64,000 bases of DNA from JAJVIP01 sp964405835 (lineage in GTDB: Bacteria > Elusimicrobiota > Elusimicrobia > F11): positions 1 to 64,000 of the forward strand of contig CAYOPN010000002.1 of the NCBI GenBank assembly GCA_964405835.1. The letters run 5' to 3'. Within the stretch, counting starts at the first letter, position 1, and each line of letters opens with the position of its first letter. This document shows, in pieces, positions 17,437 through 26,375 of this stretch. The translations under genes and the position numbers were made by a program. The notes under the pieces were generated by a model. It ran no database searches. It was not told the origin of the DNA and saw nothing but the letters and a program-made list of their open reading frames with translations.

Positions 17437-18450
17437 TTAACTTTTGTTGTAAGGCAGAACCACAGTGCCGTCCGCTAAAACGCTTCCGGGTCCGACGACG
17501 GCATGATGTCCGATCCGGCATTTCCGGCCGAGAATGGAGCCGGAGATTTGCGCGCCTTCATCAACACGGCAACCGTCCATTAAAACGGAATCGGTGACGC
17601 GGCAATTTTTCCCGAGAGAAACATTTTTTCCAAAAGACACGAACCCGTCGATGGAGAGATTCTTTCTGGAGAGGGCGGCGTTAAGGCGGGTTCTTTTAGT
17701 GAAAAACGTTGATTGTGTCCAGCGGTTCTTCTCCGTAAGCAAATGCTTGTGCGCCGCCAGATAACTCGCATGAGTGCCGATATCGTTCCAGTATCCCCCC
17801 ATGGAGAAACCGAAGAGCCGGTCTCCTTTGACAAGCATCGACGGAAAAACGTCGCGCTCGACCGACACCACCTGGCCCGCCGGGATACGTTCGATGGCCT
17901 TCGGATTAAACGCGTAGGCGCCCGCGTTTATGTAATTGGTCCGGAACGGCGGCTTTGATTTCTCGAGAAATTGTGTGACGCGGTCATTGTCATCGCGCTC
18001 GACCAGGCCAAAACGTGACGGGTCTTCCACGCGGGTGAGCGCGATGGTCGCCGCCGAGGCATGATTGAGATGGAAATCAACGAAGCGTTTTACAGGCAAT
18101 TCAAAAAATACGTCTCCGTTAAAAATGAGCACGGGCGAGGCATCGGGCCTGGTCACTTTCTTGAGATGGTCGTAGGCAAAACGGATGGCGCCGCCCGTGC
18201 CCAGCGGTTTGGGTTCAAACGCAAAATGGATTTTGACGCCTCTGGGGGCGAGGGCCTTGAAGTCCTTTTGCCAGGGCCGCATGAATTTCCCGCATGCGAG
18301 CATCACGTCGGTGACTCCGGCCTCGGCAAGCAATTCCAGTTGATACGCAAGGAACGGGCGGTTGAGCACGGGCAGAAGCGCTTTCGGCCGCGCCAACGTC
18401 AACGGACGGAGCCGCGTGCCAAAGCCACCGATGAGAAGAACTGCCTTCAT
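17437..18450 (-). CDS. Sugar-1-phosphate nucleotidyltransferase
   Basis: The enzyme condenses a nucleoside triphosphate with a sugar-1-phosphate to give a nucleotide sugar. The 337-residue product starts with the nucleotide-binding signature GGFGTRLRPLT (8-18), with the catalytic PKALLP just after it. GDVFF near residue 114 is the metal-binding Asp region. The C-terminal third has hexapeptide-like repeats (left-handed beta-helix). It resembles mannose-1-phosphate guanylyltransferases and glucose-1-phosphate thymidylyltransferase relatives; base and sugar specificity are undecided. The ATG overlaps the stop of the upstream epimerase gene as ATGA. Confidence 0.88.
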   Translation of the reverse strand: MKAVLLIGGFGTRLRPLTLARPKALLPVLNRPFLAYQLELLAEAGVTDVMLACGKFMRPWQKDFKALAPRGVKIHFAFEPKPLGTGGAIRFAYDHLKKVTRPDASPVLIFNGDVFFELPVKRFVDFHLNHASAATIALTRVEDPSRFGLVERDDNDRVTQFLEKSKPPFRTNYINAGAYAFNPKAIERIPAGQVVSVERDVFPSMLVKGDRLFGFSMGGYWNDIGTHASYLAAHKHLLTEKNRWTQSTFFTKRTRLNAALSRKNLSIDGFVSFGKNVSLGKNCRVTDSVLMDGCRVDEGAQISGSILGRKCRIGHHAVVGPGSVLADGTVVLPYNKS

Positions 18451-19361
18451 CGCGCGAAATATTGGATGGTTTCAGCGAGTCCCTGACGGACCGGCATTTG
18501 CGGCGTCCAACCCAGCACACGTTTTGCGCGCGCAATATTTAACACGCTGCGGGACAGTTCGCCTTTGCGCGCCGGTTTGTGCACGGGCTTCCGTTTCACG
18601 TTCAGAATAGAAGCCATGGATTGATAGAGGCCGACCACCGACGTGGTTTTGCCGGTGCCGATGTTCACGATCGCATTGTTCGCCCGGGTGAGCGCAAGCA
18701 TGTTCGCGCGGGCCACGTCTTTCACGTACACGAAGTCGCGCACCTGTTTACCGTCGCCGAAAATCGAGATTGGCTCCCCCTTCAACAAGCGCTGGGAGAA
18801 AATCGCCACCACGCCGGCCTCACCATGAGGGTCTTGGCGCGGGCCATACACGTTGGCGTAACGCAAGATGGTGTACTTGATGCCGGTCAGAGAGGCGGCC
18901 GCTTGAATGTATTTCTCACTGGCGAGCTTGGCGACACCGTAGGGAGAAAGCGGAACTTCCGGGAACGATTCATCGGCCGGCCGGGGACATTCACCGTAAA
19001 CGGTACCGCCCGAAGAGGAGAAAATGATTTTTTTGACTTTGGTCTCGCGGCATTGCGTGAGCACGTTCAGCAAACCAAGGATGTTCACGCGCGCGTCGAA
19101 TTCAGGATCAGCGACGGAGCGGCGCACGTCGATCTGGGCCGCATGGTGGTCGACAACGTCAAACTTCACCCGCTTAAACAGAGCCGCCAATTTTTTCTTA
19201 TCGGTCACGTCCGCGCGAACATAGGAGGCTTTGGGGTTGACCTGCTTCCGGTTCCCGGAAGACTCGTTGTCGAGCACCCAAACTCGGTGGCCTTTCGCGA
19301 TAAACTCGTCCACAATCGTTGAACCGATAAAGCCCGCGCCGCCCGTCACCAAAATTTTCAT
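18447..19361 (-). CDS. NAD-dependent sugar epimerase (UDP-glucose 4-epimerase-like)
   Basis: This extended short-chain dehydrogenase/reductase most likely epimerises a nucleotide sugar at C4. The 304-residue product has the NAD motif GGAGFIG (7-13), the serine region SSSGGTVYGE (115-124) and the catalytic pair Tyr141 and Lys145 (YGVAK). The start ATG at 19361 lies 1 bp after the stop of the upstream phosphoglycosyltransferase; a start seven codons earlier would overlap it. Neighbours are a nucleotidyltransferase and a phosphohexomutase, so the three may make and interconvert one nucleotide sugar. Exact substrate is unknown. Confidence 0.9.
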   Translation of the reverse strand: MKILVTGGAGFIGSTIVDEFIAKGHRVWVLDNESSGNRKQVNPKASYVRADVTDKKKLAALFKRVKFDVVDHHAAQIDVRRSVADPEFDARVNILGLLNVLTQCRETKVKKIIFSSSGGTVYGECPRPADESFPEVPLSPYGVAKLASEKYIQAAASLTGIKYTILRYANVYGPRQDPHGEAGVVAIFSQRLLKGEPISIFGDGKQVRDFVYVKDVARANMLALTRANNAIVNIGTGKTTSVVGLYQSMASILNVKRKPVHKPARKGELSRSVLNIARAKRVLGWTPQMPVRQGLAETIQYFAR

Positions 19362-19362
19362 A

Positions 19363-20826
19363 TCAATAGGCCCCCTTCGCAAACAAAACAGCGGGCAACG
19401 TCCTCAACAGGATCTTGATGTCCAGCCCCGGCGACCAATGTTCGATGTAATAAATATCGAGGTCGATCATTTCTTCGTAGGTCAATTCGGCGCGCCCGCT
19501 CACCTGCCACAAACCGGTGATCCCCGGCAAAACATTGAGGCGTTTTTTGGCCCAGTCATCGTAATGCGCGGCCTCCCACAAAACTTGCGGACGCGGCCCC
19601 ACCAAACTCATTTCACCGCGCAGTACATTGATGAGTTGCGGGATCTCATCCAGGCTGAACCGGCGGAGGAACGCGCCAAATTTCGTGATGCGCGGATCGT
19701 TTTTCATTTTGAAAACGGGGCCTTTGCGGTCACTTTTCTCCTTAAGGGCCTGCAATTGGTCATCGGCGTCCGCGCACATGGTGCGGAATTTCATGAATTC
19801 AAACGGTCGCTGACGAAAACCAACGCGGGAGTGGGCGTAAAAAACAGGGCCGCGGGAAGTGATCTTGATGATGATCGCGATGCAAAGAAGCGGAATAAAA
19901 CAAACACCGATCAACAAGCTCGACAACGTCACGTCCATCACGCGCTTGGTGAGGAACGCCGTGCCTTGAAGCGACACGGGCTTGATCTGAAACGTGGGCA
20001 GCCCGAGTGACTCATCAATCAGGATTTCCCCCATCCGGATTTCAAGAATGTCGGGGATCAAACGAAACTTTACGCCTTGCTCTTCGCAAAACATCGCGAG
20101 CTTGACCGTGTCCTTGTGGCTGATGTCGGGATGGGCAAGAAGCACTTCGTGGATCCGCGAGCGCAAGATGGTGCGACAAATAGCTTCGGCATCGTCCTGA
20201 TCGGCCACCAACACGGCGCGGTCCCCCTGCTTCGTAAGCACTTTCTTCAGCGACTCGGCCAAGTAGCCTTCGCCAAGGACCAATACACGCCGGGGGCGCC
20301 TGTTGCTCTGCACATAAAATATGTAACCGGTCTTAAGCAGTTGGCGGTAAAGGTAGACGGAAAAATAACCAAAAACGCCGCCGAGCCCAAAAATAAGCCG
20401 GGAGTACGACGCATCGCGGTAAAGGAACATTGAAGACATGGCAAGGAGGGTCCCAGTGAAAGCGGCGCGCAAGATCCGGATCCCATCATCCAGCGCCGGC
20501 AAATGAATACGGCGGTACGTTCCTTGTGAGGAAAGCGCGATCACCCACATGAACAAAATCACCGGCAAGGCTTTTATATACGCGTCAGGACCGGGGAAAC
20601 CTTTGGTGACAGGGAAGGACTCAATAAATTCGGGAGAGTGAAACCGGACGGCGTAGGCCAGCGTGTACGCGCATGTCACCGCCGCGATGTCGCCCAGGGA
20701 AACCAAAAGCCGGATAAGCAGCCTCCGACTTTCCTTCCAATGGGCTATTCCAACGTGATAGGGAACGTCTTTTTTTTCTTTCACGGGCTTTTCGGCGAGG
20801 GAATTCATGGAGGGCGCTTCTATCAA
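19363..20826 (-). CDS. Polyprenyl-phosphate sugar phosphotransferase (WbaP/EpsE type)
   Basis: This inner-membrane enzyme starts glycan assembly by moving a sugar-1-phosphate onto undecaprenyl phosphate. The 487-residue product has four predicted N-terminal helices (about 40-150), a soluble CoA-binding-like middle region, then a re-entrant helix (VMDVTLSSLLIGVCFIPLL near 290-310) leading into the catalytic domain with FMKFRTM, SLDEIPQLINVLRGEMSLVG and the C-terminal DIYYIEHWS. The start is taken as TTG at 20826, overlapping the upstream stop as TTGA with AGGGGG before it. ATG at 20808 is an alternative without a visible ribosome site. It is the initiating enzyme for the cluster. Confidence 0.92.
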   Translation of the reverse strand: MIEAPSMNSLAEKPVKEKKDVPYHVGIAHWKESRRLLIRLLVSLGDIAAVTCAYTLAYAVRFHSPEFIESFPVTKGFPGPDAYIKALPVILFMWVIALSSQGTYRRIHLPALDDGIRILRAAFTGTLLAMSSMFLYRDASYSRLIFGLGGVFGYFSVYLYRQLLKTGYIFYVQSNRRPRRVLVLGEGYLAESLKKVLTKQGDRAVLVADQDDAEAICRTILRSRIHEVLLAHPDISHKDTVKLAMFCEEQGVKFRLIPDILEIRMGEILIDESLGLPTFQIKPVSLQGTAFLTKRVMDVTLSSLLIGVCFIPLLCIAIIIKITSRGPVFYAHSRVGFRQRPFEFMKFRTMCADADDQLQALKEKSDRKGPVFKMKNDPRITKFGAFLRRFSLDEIPQLINVLRGEMSLVGPRPQVLWEAAHYDDWAKKRLNVLPGITGLWQVSGRAELTYEEMIDLDIYYIEHWSPGLDIKILLRTLPAVLFAKGAY

Positions 20827-21938
20827 ATCCCCCTATTATTGTCGATCAATTGACCGACGACGGATTTCACTTCTTCAACGTCAATTTTCTGCATGCAGGA
20901 CGCGTCATTCGCGTGGTATTCAAAACCCAATTTGAGGCAGGGACATTTGGGACAGGATGATTGGATAACGCGCGCGTTGGCGTTGATAGGCCCCCACAAA
21001 AGCGGGTTGGTTGGGCCGTGCAACGCGACTTGTTTTTTTCCTAATGCGGCCGCCAGATGCATCACACCGGTGTTTCCGGAAATGACCAGGTCCATGCGTT
21101 CGATCAGCGCGATGACGCCATTCCAGGAAAGCTTTCCGCCCATGTCCTGCACCGCGCCATTGAGCAGCCGGTTGAGTTGCAACGCTTTTTTGGACTCTTC
21201 GGGACCCGAGGAGATATAAATTTCCGCGTTGTGTTTTTTTATCAGCCAGTGCGCCAACACCGCGTATTGCGCCAGCGGCCATTCGCGCGGCGTGCCGTCG
21301 GCGCCGCAACCGGGATGAATCAACACGCGCAGCTTGTTATCCGGAAAAGTGGCGAGCCGGTCGCGGTCGGCCTCCCCTTCCGCGGACGGTCTTAAATCAA
21401 ACCGGCGGTCCGACTCCATGGGGCCGAGCAGCGATAACACACCATAGAATTCATCAATCTCATGTTGCTGATACCGCTTGGGATAAGAGTCCGTGAAAAG
21501 CGCTGTGCGGTGTTGGCCCGGCGTGTCGAACCCGGTCCGCCGCGGAGCGCCGGACAAGAACGCAAGCACCGTGGTCCCGCGCGACCATTGTTCCAGGTCG
21601 CAGACCGCGTCGTACTTCTCACGGCGGAGCGCGAAAGCCAGTGGCAGCAACGAGCCAAGCCTCCCCGCCCAAACAATTATTTTGTCCACGCTGGGGTTTA
21701 AACGGGCCAATGCGGCATTGATCGGCGAAACCAGCCAATGGATCTCGGCATCGGGATGGGCTTTCCGAAACGAACGCAGCACCGGCCCAAGCAAGATCGT
21801 GTCACCGGCGGCCGCGAGCTTGATAACAAGGATTTTCTCCCTCACTCCGGCAACGTCATCCCGGCGAAAGCCGGGACCCAGTAACGACAATACCCACGTC
21901 AGCGGAATGCCAAAAATGAAATCAAGCCATCTCTTCAT
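20823..21938 (-). CDS. Glycosyltransferase family 9 (heptosyltransferase-like)
   Basis: GT9 enzymes add heptose or related sugars to lipopolysaccharide core in the cytoplasm. The 371-residue product has a short hydrophobic N-terminal segment (LDFIFGIPLTWVLSLL, 5-20), then KILVIKLAAAGDTILLGPVL (35-54), which is the acceptor-side signature, and a donor-side motif SGNTGVMHLAAALGKK in the C-terminal half. Residues 21-29 (GPGFRRDDV) are encoded by a palindromic repeat (see 21859-21876) lodged between the N-terminal segment and the catalytic domain. The ATG at 21938 overlaps the end of the upstream glycosyltransferase by 17 bp. A GTG at 21845 could give a version without the repeat. Confidence 0.88.
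   Translation of the reverse strand: MKRWLDFIFGIPLTWVLSLLGPGFRRDDVAGVREKILVIKLAAAGDTILLGPVLRSFRKAHPDAEIHWLVSPINAALARLNPSVDKIIVWAGRLGSLLPLAFALRREKYDAVCDLEQWSRGTTVLAFLSGAPRRTGFDTPGQHRTALFTDSYPKRYQQHEIDEFYGVLSLLGPMESDRRFDLRPSAEGEADRDRLATFPDNKLRVLIHPGCGADGTPREWPLAQYAVLAHWLIKKHNAEIYISSGPEESKKALQLNRLLNGAVQDMGGKLSWNGVIALIERMDLVISGNTGVMHLAAALGKKQVALHGPTNPLLWGPINANARVIQSSCPKCPCLKLGFEYHANDASCMQKIDVEEVKSVVGQLIDNNRGI
21859..21876. repeat. REP-like palindrome inside a GT9 coding region
   Basis: TCCCGGC (21859-21865) and GCCGGGA (21870-21876) form a perfect 7-base stem closed by GAAA, a GNRA-type loop on the plus strand. The wider sequence, about 21853-21880, matches the well-known style of dispersed bacterial palindromes that translate as GPGFRRDDV. 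Here it is read in frame in the GT9 gene at residues 21-29. I found no second copy in the window. Confidence 0.7.
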
Positions 21939-22992
21939 ACACCCGCCACATCCCTTTCGAAAAATTGTCCCAGGAATATTTTTTCACGTGCTCAAGTCCT
22001 TTTTGCCGGAGCACATCGCGTCTTTTGGGATCTCCCAGCAGGTCCTTTATGGCGCGGCCGATCCCTTCTTCCGACCCCGCGTCCGTGTAAGCGGCGGCGT
22101 CTCCGCACACTTCGGGGAGCGATGCGGCTTTCGACACCAATACCGGCGTTCCGCAAGCCATGGATTCGAGCGGCGGCAATCCAAACCCTTCGTAAAGCGA
22201 TGGAAACACAAACAACGACGCGCCGCTGTAAAACGCATTCAATTGATTAAACGACACGTCCCCCAAATGCCGCACCTTCGGACCGAAGGATTCCAAAAGC
22301 CCTTTCCGCAAAAAGTTTCGGCCGATCAACACCAGTGGCGGAACGTCCGGATTTTGTTGAGAAAGCCCCGCGTAGGCGCGCAACAGCCGCGGTGTGTTTT
22401 TGCTCTCGCGCAAATTTCCGACGTAGAGCAAGTATCCTTTTTTCAATCCATACAAAGAGAGCGCCTGGTTTATTTCCTCTTCGCCCGCCGGGCGGAACGA
22501 GGCGTCCGCGGCCAGTGGCAACACGGTTATTTTCGGTTCGGATTCCGGAAAAACGCGGACCAGGTCGCGTTTCGTCCACTCGGATATCGCGACAATTTTC
22601 TTCGCGTTCCGCGCCACGTGACGTAACAACAACCAGGAATATTGCTTGGTGAACGGTTTCGTCGAATATTGCGGAAACAGATAATGGATCAAATCGTAGA
22701 CCGTCGCGACGAACGGCCCCTTATAGCCGAGCGGAACATCGTAATGCGGCATGTGGAAAAAAGAAATCGGTTCGCGTTTCAGGAATTGCGCGTACGACCA
22801 ATGCTGACGGATCCCGTAAACCGGATAGGGAATGGACTTGGCCTTGCAACCGGTCTTATTTTCCCAGTCGGGCCGGCCGTACAAAAGTAATTTGGCGCGC
22901 TGCTCGGCAGAAAAATGGTTAATCATCTGCCGGACCGTTGTGCCGATGCCGGAACTATCAATCATGCGCACATCAAGGCCGATGCGTTTCAT
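21922..22992 (-). CDS. Glycosyltransferase family 4-type
   Basis: This is a GT-B fold retaining glycosyltransferase that would add a sugar to the growing glycan at the cytoplasmic face. The 356-residue product has YVGNLRESKN (190-199) at the start of the donor domain and the nucleotide-sugar motif EGFGLPPLE (268-276, the E-x7-E signature). The start ATG at 22992 overlaps the stop of the upstream GT9 gene as ATGA; longer in-frame sequence upstream lies within that gene and is ignored. It resembles mannosyltransferases of the WbaZ/MtfB style. Its donor and acceptor are unknown. Confidence 0.9.
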   Translation of the reverse strand: MKRIGLDVRMIDSSGIGTTVRQMINHFSAEQRAKLLLYGRPDWENKTGCKAKSIPYPVYGIRQHWSYAQFLKREPISFFHMPHYDVPLGYKGPFVATVYDLIHYLFPQYSTKPFTKQYSWLLLRHVARNAKKIVAISEWTKRDLVRVFPESEPKITVLPLAADASFRPAGEEEINQALSLYGLKKGYLLYVGNLRESKNTPRLLRAYAGLSQQNPDVPPLVLIGRNFLRKGLLESFGPKVRHLGDVSFNQLNAFYSGASLFVFPSLYEGFGLPPLESMACGTPVLVSKAASLPEVCGDAAAYTDAGSEEGIGRAIKDLLGDPKRRDVLRQKGLEHVKKYSWDNFSKGMWRVYEEMA

Positions 22993-24020
22993 GAGCGGAA
23001 ATGTAAAAGAATGGAATCGGACACGTCGTCCGCAGAAATATTGGCGAGGCAGGGATGGCCGTCGACGTTGCAAACCGGCCTCGAACAAGGCGCGCAAGGA
23101 ACGGAGTACTTAAACATCGTCACTTTTCCGCCGCGCGGCGACCAGATGCGTGGGTCGGCGGTCCCGCTCCAGACGACCCATACCGGCTTCCCGAGCGCCG
23201 CCATCAAATGCGCGGGGCCCGAATCGTTGGTCAACAACGCGTCGCACGAGCCAAGCAAGTTGATGAGTTCCAGCAGTGTTGTTTTCCCCATCCGGTTATC
23301 GACCGGGCGTGTCATTTTTGCGGCAAGCGCAGCGCCCATGGCCGCATCCAGACCGATCAATTTGATGTCGGCGTCCAAAGCTGCCGACGTTTTCTCAATT
23401 ACCGCAGCAAACCGGTCAAGCGGCCATTTCTTGGCCGACGTTCCCGCGTCCGGATGGACCGCGAGCGTGCAACGTCCGGAAAATTTTAACAGCGCAGGAG
23501 CGTTGATTCGCGGCACGGACTCGGTGACTTTTCCGCCGACAGCTTCGAGCAACTTCAAATTTTTATCAATGGCGTGCAAATCTTTCTGCCAAGGCGCTTC
23601 CACATCGAGCAGAAACCCACCGCCGGTTGAGCCATAACCGACCAAGGTCTTTGCGCCGCTTTTTTTCAACTTCGTGATGAGCCGGATGTCGCCGCGCAAT
23701 TCAAAAACGGCGTCGTAGCCACCAGCATTAACGTCTTTATCGGAAACGGTCCTTATCTCCGGACGGACGATGCCAAAAAGTTCCGCCCCCGCCGGTGTCG
23801 TCAGAAAATCCACCTTTACTCCGGGAAAAGAAGTTTTCAAGGAATCGAAAAAGGGAAGCGTCTGAATGATGTCGCCCAATTGATCACGGCGCACAACCAT
23901 GACGCTTTTAAGCTGCAGTTCTTTTTGTGACGCGGGCCGCGATAGCGCGTAACCAACAATGTCAACGACGCGCGCCAAGGCGCGCCAATGTGGTTTCTTT
24001 AAAACGTAGTTGCCGGTCAC
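22989..24020 (-). CDS. Glycosyltransferase family 9 (heptosyltransferase-like)
   Basis: This is the second GT9 enzyme of the cluster. The product, about 343 residues, has the N-terminal VMVVRRDQLGDIIQTLPFF signature of the family, CTLAVHPDAGTSAKKWP in the middle and a donor-site motif TNDSGPAHLMAALGKP near 270. The start is taken as GTG at 24020, overlapping the upstream stop as GTGA, in keeping with neighbours; a GTG at 24068 would overlap the upstream gene by 52 bp. Several Cys residues near the C-terminus (VPCAPCSRPVC) resemble the cysteine-rich tail seen in some GT9 proteins. The sugar is unknown. Confidence 0.87.
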   Translation of the reverse strand: MTGNYVLKKPHWRALARVVDIVGYALSRPASQKELQLKSVMVVRRDQLGDIIQTLPFFDSLKTSFPGVKVDFLTTPAGAELFGIVRPEIRTVSDKDVNAGGYDAVFELRGDIRLITKLKKSGAKTLVGYGSTGGGFLLDVEAPWQKDLHAIDKNLKLLEAVGGKVTESVPRINAPALLKFSGRCTLAVHPDAGTSAKKWPLDRFAAVIEKTSAALDADIKLIGLDAAMGAALAAKMTRPVDNRMGKTTLLELINLLGSCDALLTNDSGPAHLMAALGKPVWVVWSGTADPRIWSPRGGKVTMFKYSVPCAPCSRPVCNVDGHPCLANISADDVSDSILLHFRS

Positions 24021-25126
24021 CGGATCGACTCGAACACGCTCAACATTTGCCGGGCGGTCTTTTCCCACGTAAATCCGGCGGCGCGGGCCAGCCCCCGTTC
24101 AACCAACATACGGCGAAAATCGGGGTCCTGGAGGACTTTCAAGATCCCGGCTCCAATGCTCGCGGGATCATGCGGGTTCACCAAGAGCGCGGCGTCGCCG
24201 ACAATTTCGGGAATCGATGAGACGTTTGAAGAAACAACCGGCACCCCGCAAGCCATCGCTTCCAGCGGCGGGAGGCCGAATCCTTCATAAACGGACGGAA
24301 ATACAAACACGTCGGCGGCCGAATATATGTCCGGTAAGGTGTCATCGGGGACATATCCGAGCAAATGGATGCGATCGTTGATTTTCGCCTTCTTAATTTC
24401 ATCCCGTACCTTTTCGTTCTTCCATCCGCGCTGCCCGACCACCGCCAAATGGTGCGGAATTTTGTCTGCCAAGAGCGCAAAGGCCTTAAAGAGGCCCGCG
24501 ATGTTTTTTCGCGGTTCAAACGTGCCGACGGTCAATAAAAATTTTGGAGGAAGTCCAAATCGAGTGGCCACCTTGTTTTGCGCGTCGTTCTGGTTCAGCA
24601 GTTTGAATTTATCCTGGATGCCGAGGTAGACCACATGCATTGACTTGCCCTGGGGCGCGAGATATTTTTTCACGTCGGAAAGCGTCCAGTCCGTGTCCGC
24701 AATGATCGCGTCCGCGCGATGGACCGACGGCGGGATCAAGATTTTGTTGACCAGCAAATTCATTGGCTTCATGGTTTTCGGAAAAACGTAATGGACCAGA
24801 TCGTGCACGGTCAGCACCGCTTTTATTTTTGAAGGCAAAAGGACCGGCAGTGTGTGCTGGGTCCCCCAAAAAACGTCCACCTTGTCATGGGAAAGGGCGA
24901 GAGGCAGTTCGGTTTGCATCCACAACGTGCCATAGCGAGCGATGCTCCCCGGACGTTTGGAAAAATTCGGCCCCGGCAACTCATAATCAAAATCTTTGTG
25001 GACATACAGCAGGTATTCGTTTTTTTTGTCGATACGGGCCAGCGCGGAAAGCAGGCTGCGCACGAACATCGGGATCCCGCTGGTTTGTTTTTCGCGCAAC
25101 GGCCGCGCGTCAATGCCGATACGCAT
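24017..25126 (-). CDS. Glycosyltransferase family 4-type
   Basis: A GT-B fold glycosyltransferase of the mannosyltransferase type. The 369-residue product starts MRIGIDARPL, a common opening in this family. It carries VGTFEPRKN (200-208) at the donor-domain entry and EGFGLPPLE (281-289), the nucleotide-sugar E-x7-E motif. It is a paralogue of the gene at 21922-22992, with the same motifs and similar length, so the cluster may have duplicated a GT9 plus GT4 pair (20823-22992 and 22989-25126). The ATG at 25126 lies 1 bp from the flippase stop. Linkage and sugar are unknown. Confidence 0.9.
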   Translation of the reverse strand: MRIGIDARPLREKQTSGIPMFVRSLLSALARIDKKNEYLLYVHKDFDYELPGPNFSKRPGSIARYGTLWMQTELPLALSHDKVDVFWGTQHTLPVLLPSKIKAVLTVHDLVHYVFPKTMKPMNLLVNKILIPPSVHRADAIIADTDWTLSDVKKYLAPQGKSMHVVYLGIQDKFKLLNQNDAQNKVATRFGLPPKFLLTVGTFEPRKNIAGLFKAFALLADKIPHHLAVVGQRGWKNEKVRDEIKKAKINDRIHLLGYVPDDTLPDIYSAADVFVFPSVYEGFGLPPLEAMACGVPVVSSNVSSIPEIVGDAALLVNPHDPASIGAGILKVLQDPDFRRMLVERGLARAAGFTWEKTARQMLSVFESIR

Positions 25127-25127
25127 A

Positions 25128-26375
25128 TTAGGAAGCTTCGCCAGGTCGCCAAACGGCGCGGCGACCAAGTCTCCATTGCCGGAGCAGCGATGCCGATGTA
25201 ATGACCAGCCGGAATGATTCCGCGCCAATCAAGGCGTAGGCCGCGCCGAAACCGCCATGGGTCGGCACCAACACGACATTCAAAAGAAATCCCACAATAA
25301 ACGCGAGCCCTTCGTTCAACGCGTGGCGCTTCTGCAAATCTAGAACGACCATAAGATTGGTCACCAGATACGTCAAAAAGACCAATGCGCCGGCAATGCC
25401 CAGCAACGCCAGGTAAGGCGCGGCGGCAATGAAGCGCTCCCCATAAAGCATCCGGGTGACAAACGGCGCGCCCACATAAAGAAAAACCCCCCAAGCTAGG
25501 GCCGCCCCCACCATACCGGCCGCCAACCGGCGCGCTTTTTTCATGAACGTATCCCGTCCAACCTGCAACGCCGCCGACAGATGGGGCACCGAAATACTCA
25601 TGATCGCGGCTGGAAACAGATAAGAAATCTCAAACACGCGAAACGCCGCCGAATATTCTCCGACCGTTTGCGCCGCCCAATACCACGCCATAATAATTCC
25701 ACCGATCCGGATGTACCAAAGCCCAAACGCGGCGCCGACGCCGAGCGGAAAAGCCGTTATGAATATCCGCTTCCATTCCGTTTTTTTACCCCGCCAGGAA
25801 ACCGACATACCGAGCGTGCGGTGCGACCGCCAATTCGACACCAGCGATCCGATGACGGAACCAAGCGACAACCCAATCAATACGCCGGGCAGTGTCGGGA
25901 AAAACAAAAGCGAGATGGCCACACCCGCCAACACGAACAGGCGTTGCACCACCATGACGTCCCGCGCCACGTCGATGCGGCCGAGACCGTTGCACACGAA
26001 CTGGTTGAAGTCGAGCAGCGAGTTCGAAAGCATCCAAACGAAAGCGAGAAACAACAACCAAGGACGGTCCCATTGCCAGAAAAAAAACCCGGCACAGCAG
26101 AACAAGAGCGTCGTTCCAAACAGCAGAACTAGCTTTAACTCAAAATAGTCGGCCCACTTCTGCCCCTGCTCTTTAACGAGTTGTGGGCCAATGCCCATGT
26201 CGGTGAACACATAAAAAATCTGTGTGATGACAACGGCCGTGGCGAATTTTCCGAAATCCGAGGCGCCCAACGCGCGCGCGATCAGGACATTGATCAGGAA
26301 AAAAATCCCGCGCGACCCCACGTCCAGCACCATGCGCCAGCTGACTTTCTCCAAGAAAGACGACGGCGCGGTCAT
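25128..26375 (-). CDS. Polysaccharide flippase (Wzx-like, MOP superfamily)
   Basis: Flippases of this type move undecaprenyl-linked oligosaccharide across the inner membrane. The 415-residue product is almost wholly hydrophobic with about 12 predicted helices. It has the N-terminal pattern of the family (VGSRGIFFLINVLIARALG, then DFGKFATAVV at about 42-51). The ATG at 26375 overlaps the upstream methyltransferase stop as ATGA. With the phosphoglycosyltransferase and two ligase/polymerase-type proteins it completes the set needed for Wzx/Wzy-style assembly. Substrate is unknown. Confidence 0.88.
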   Translation of the reverse strand: MTAPSSFLEKVSWRMVLDVGSRGIFFLINVLIARALGASDFGKFATAVVITQIFYVFTDMGIGPQLVKEQGQKWADYFELKLVLLFGTTLLFCCAGFFFWQWDRPWLLFLAFVWMLSNSLLDFNQFVCNGLGRIDVARDVMVVQRLFVLAGVAISLLFFPTLPGVLIGLSLGSVIGSLVSNWRSHRTLGMSVSWRGKKTEWKRIFITAFPLGVGAAFGLWYIRIGGIIMAWYWAAQTVGEYSAAFRVFEISYLFPAAIMSISVPHLSAALQVGRDTFMKKARRLAAGMVGAALAWGVFLYVGAPFVTRMLYGERFIAAAPYLALLGIAGALVFLTYLVTNLMVVLDLQKRHALNEGLAFIVGFLLNVVLVPTHGGFGAAYALIGAESFRLVITSASLLRQWRLGRRAVWRPGEAS

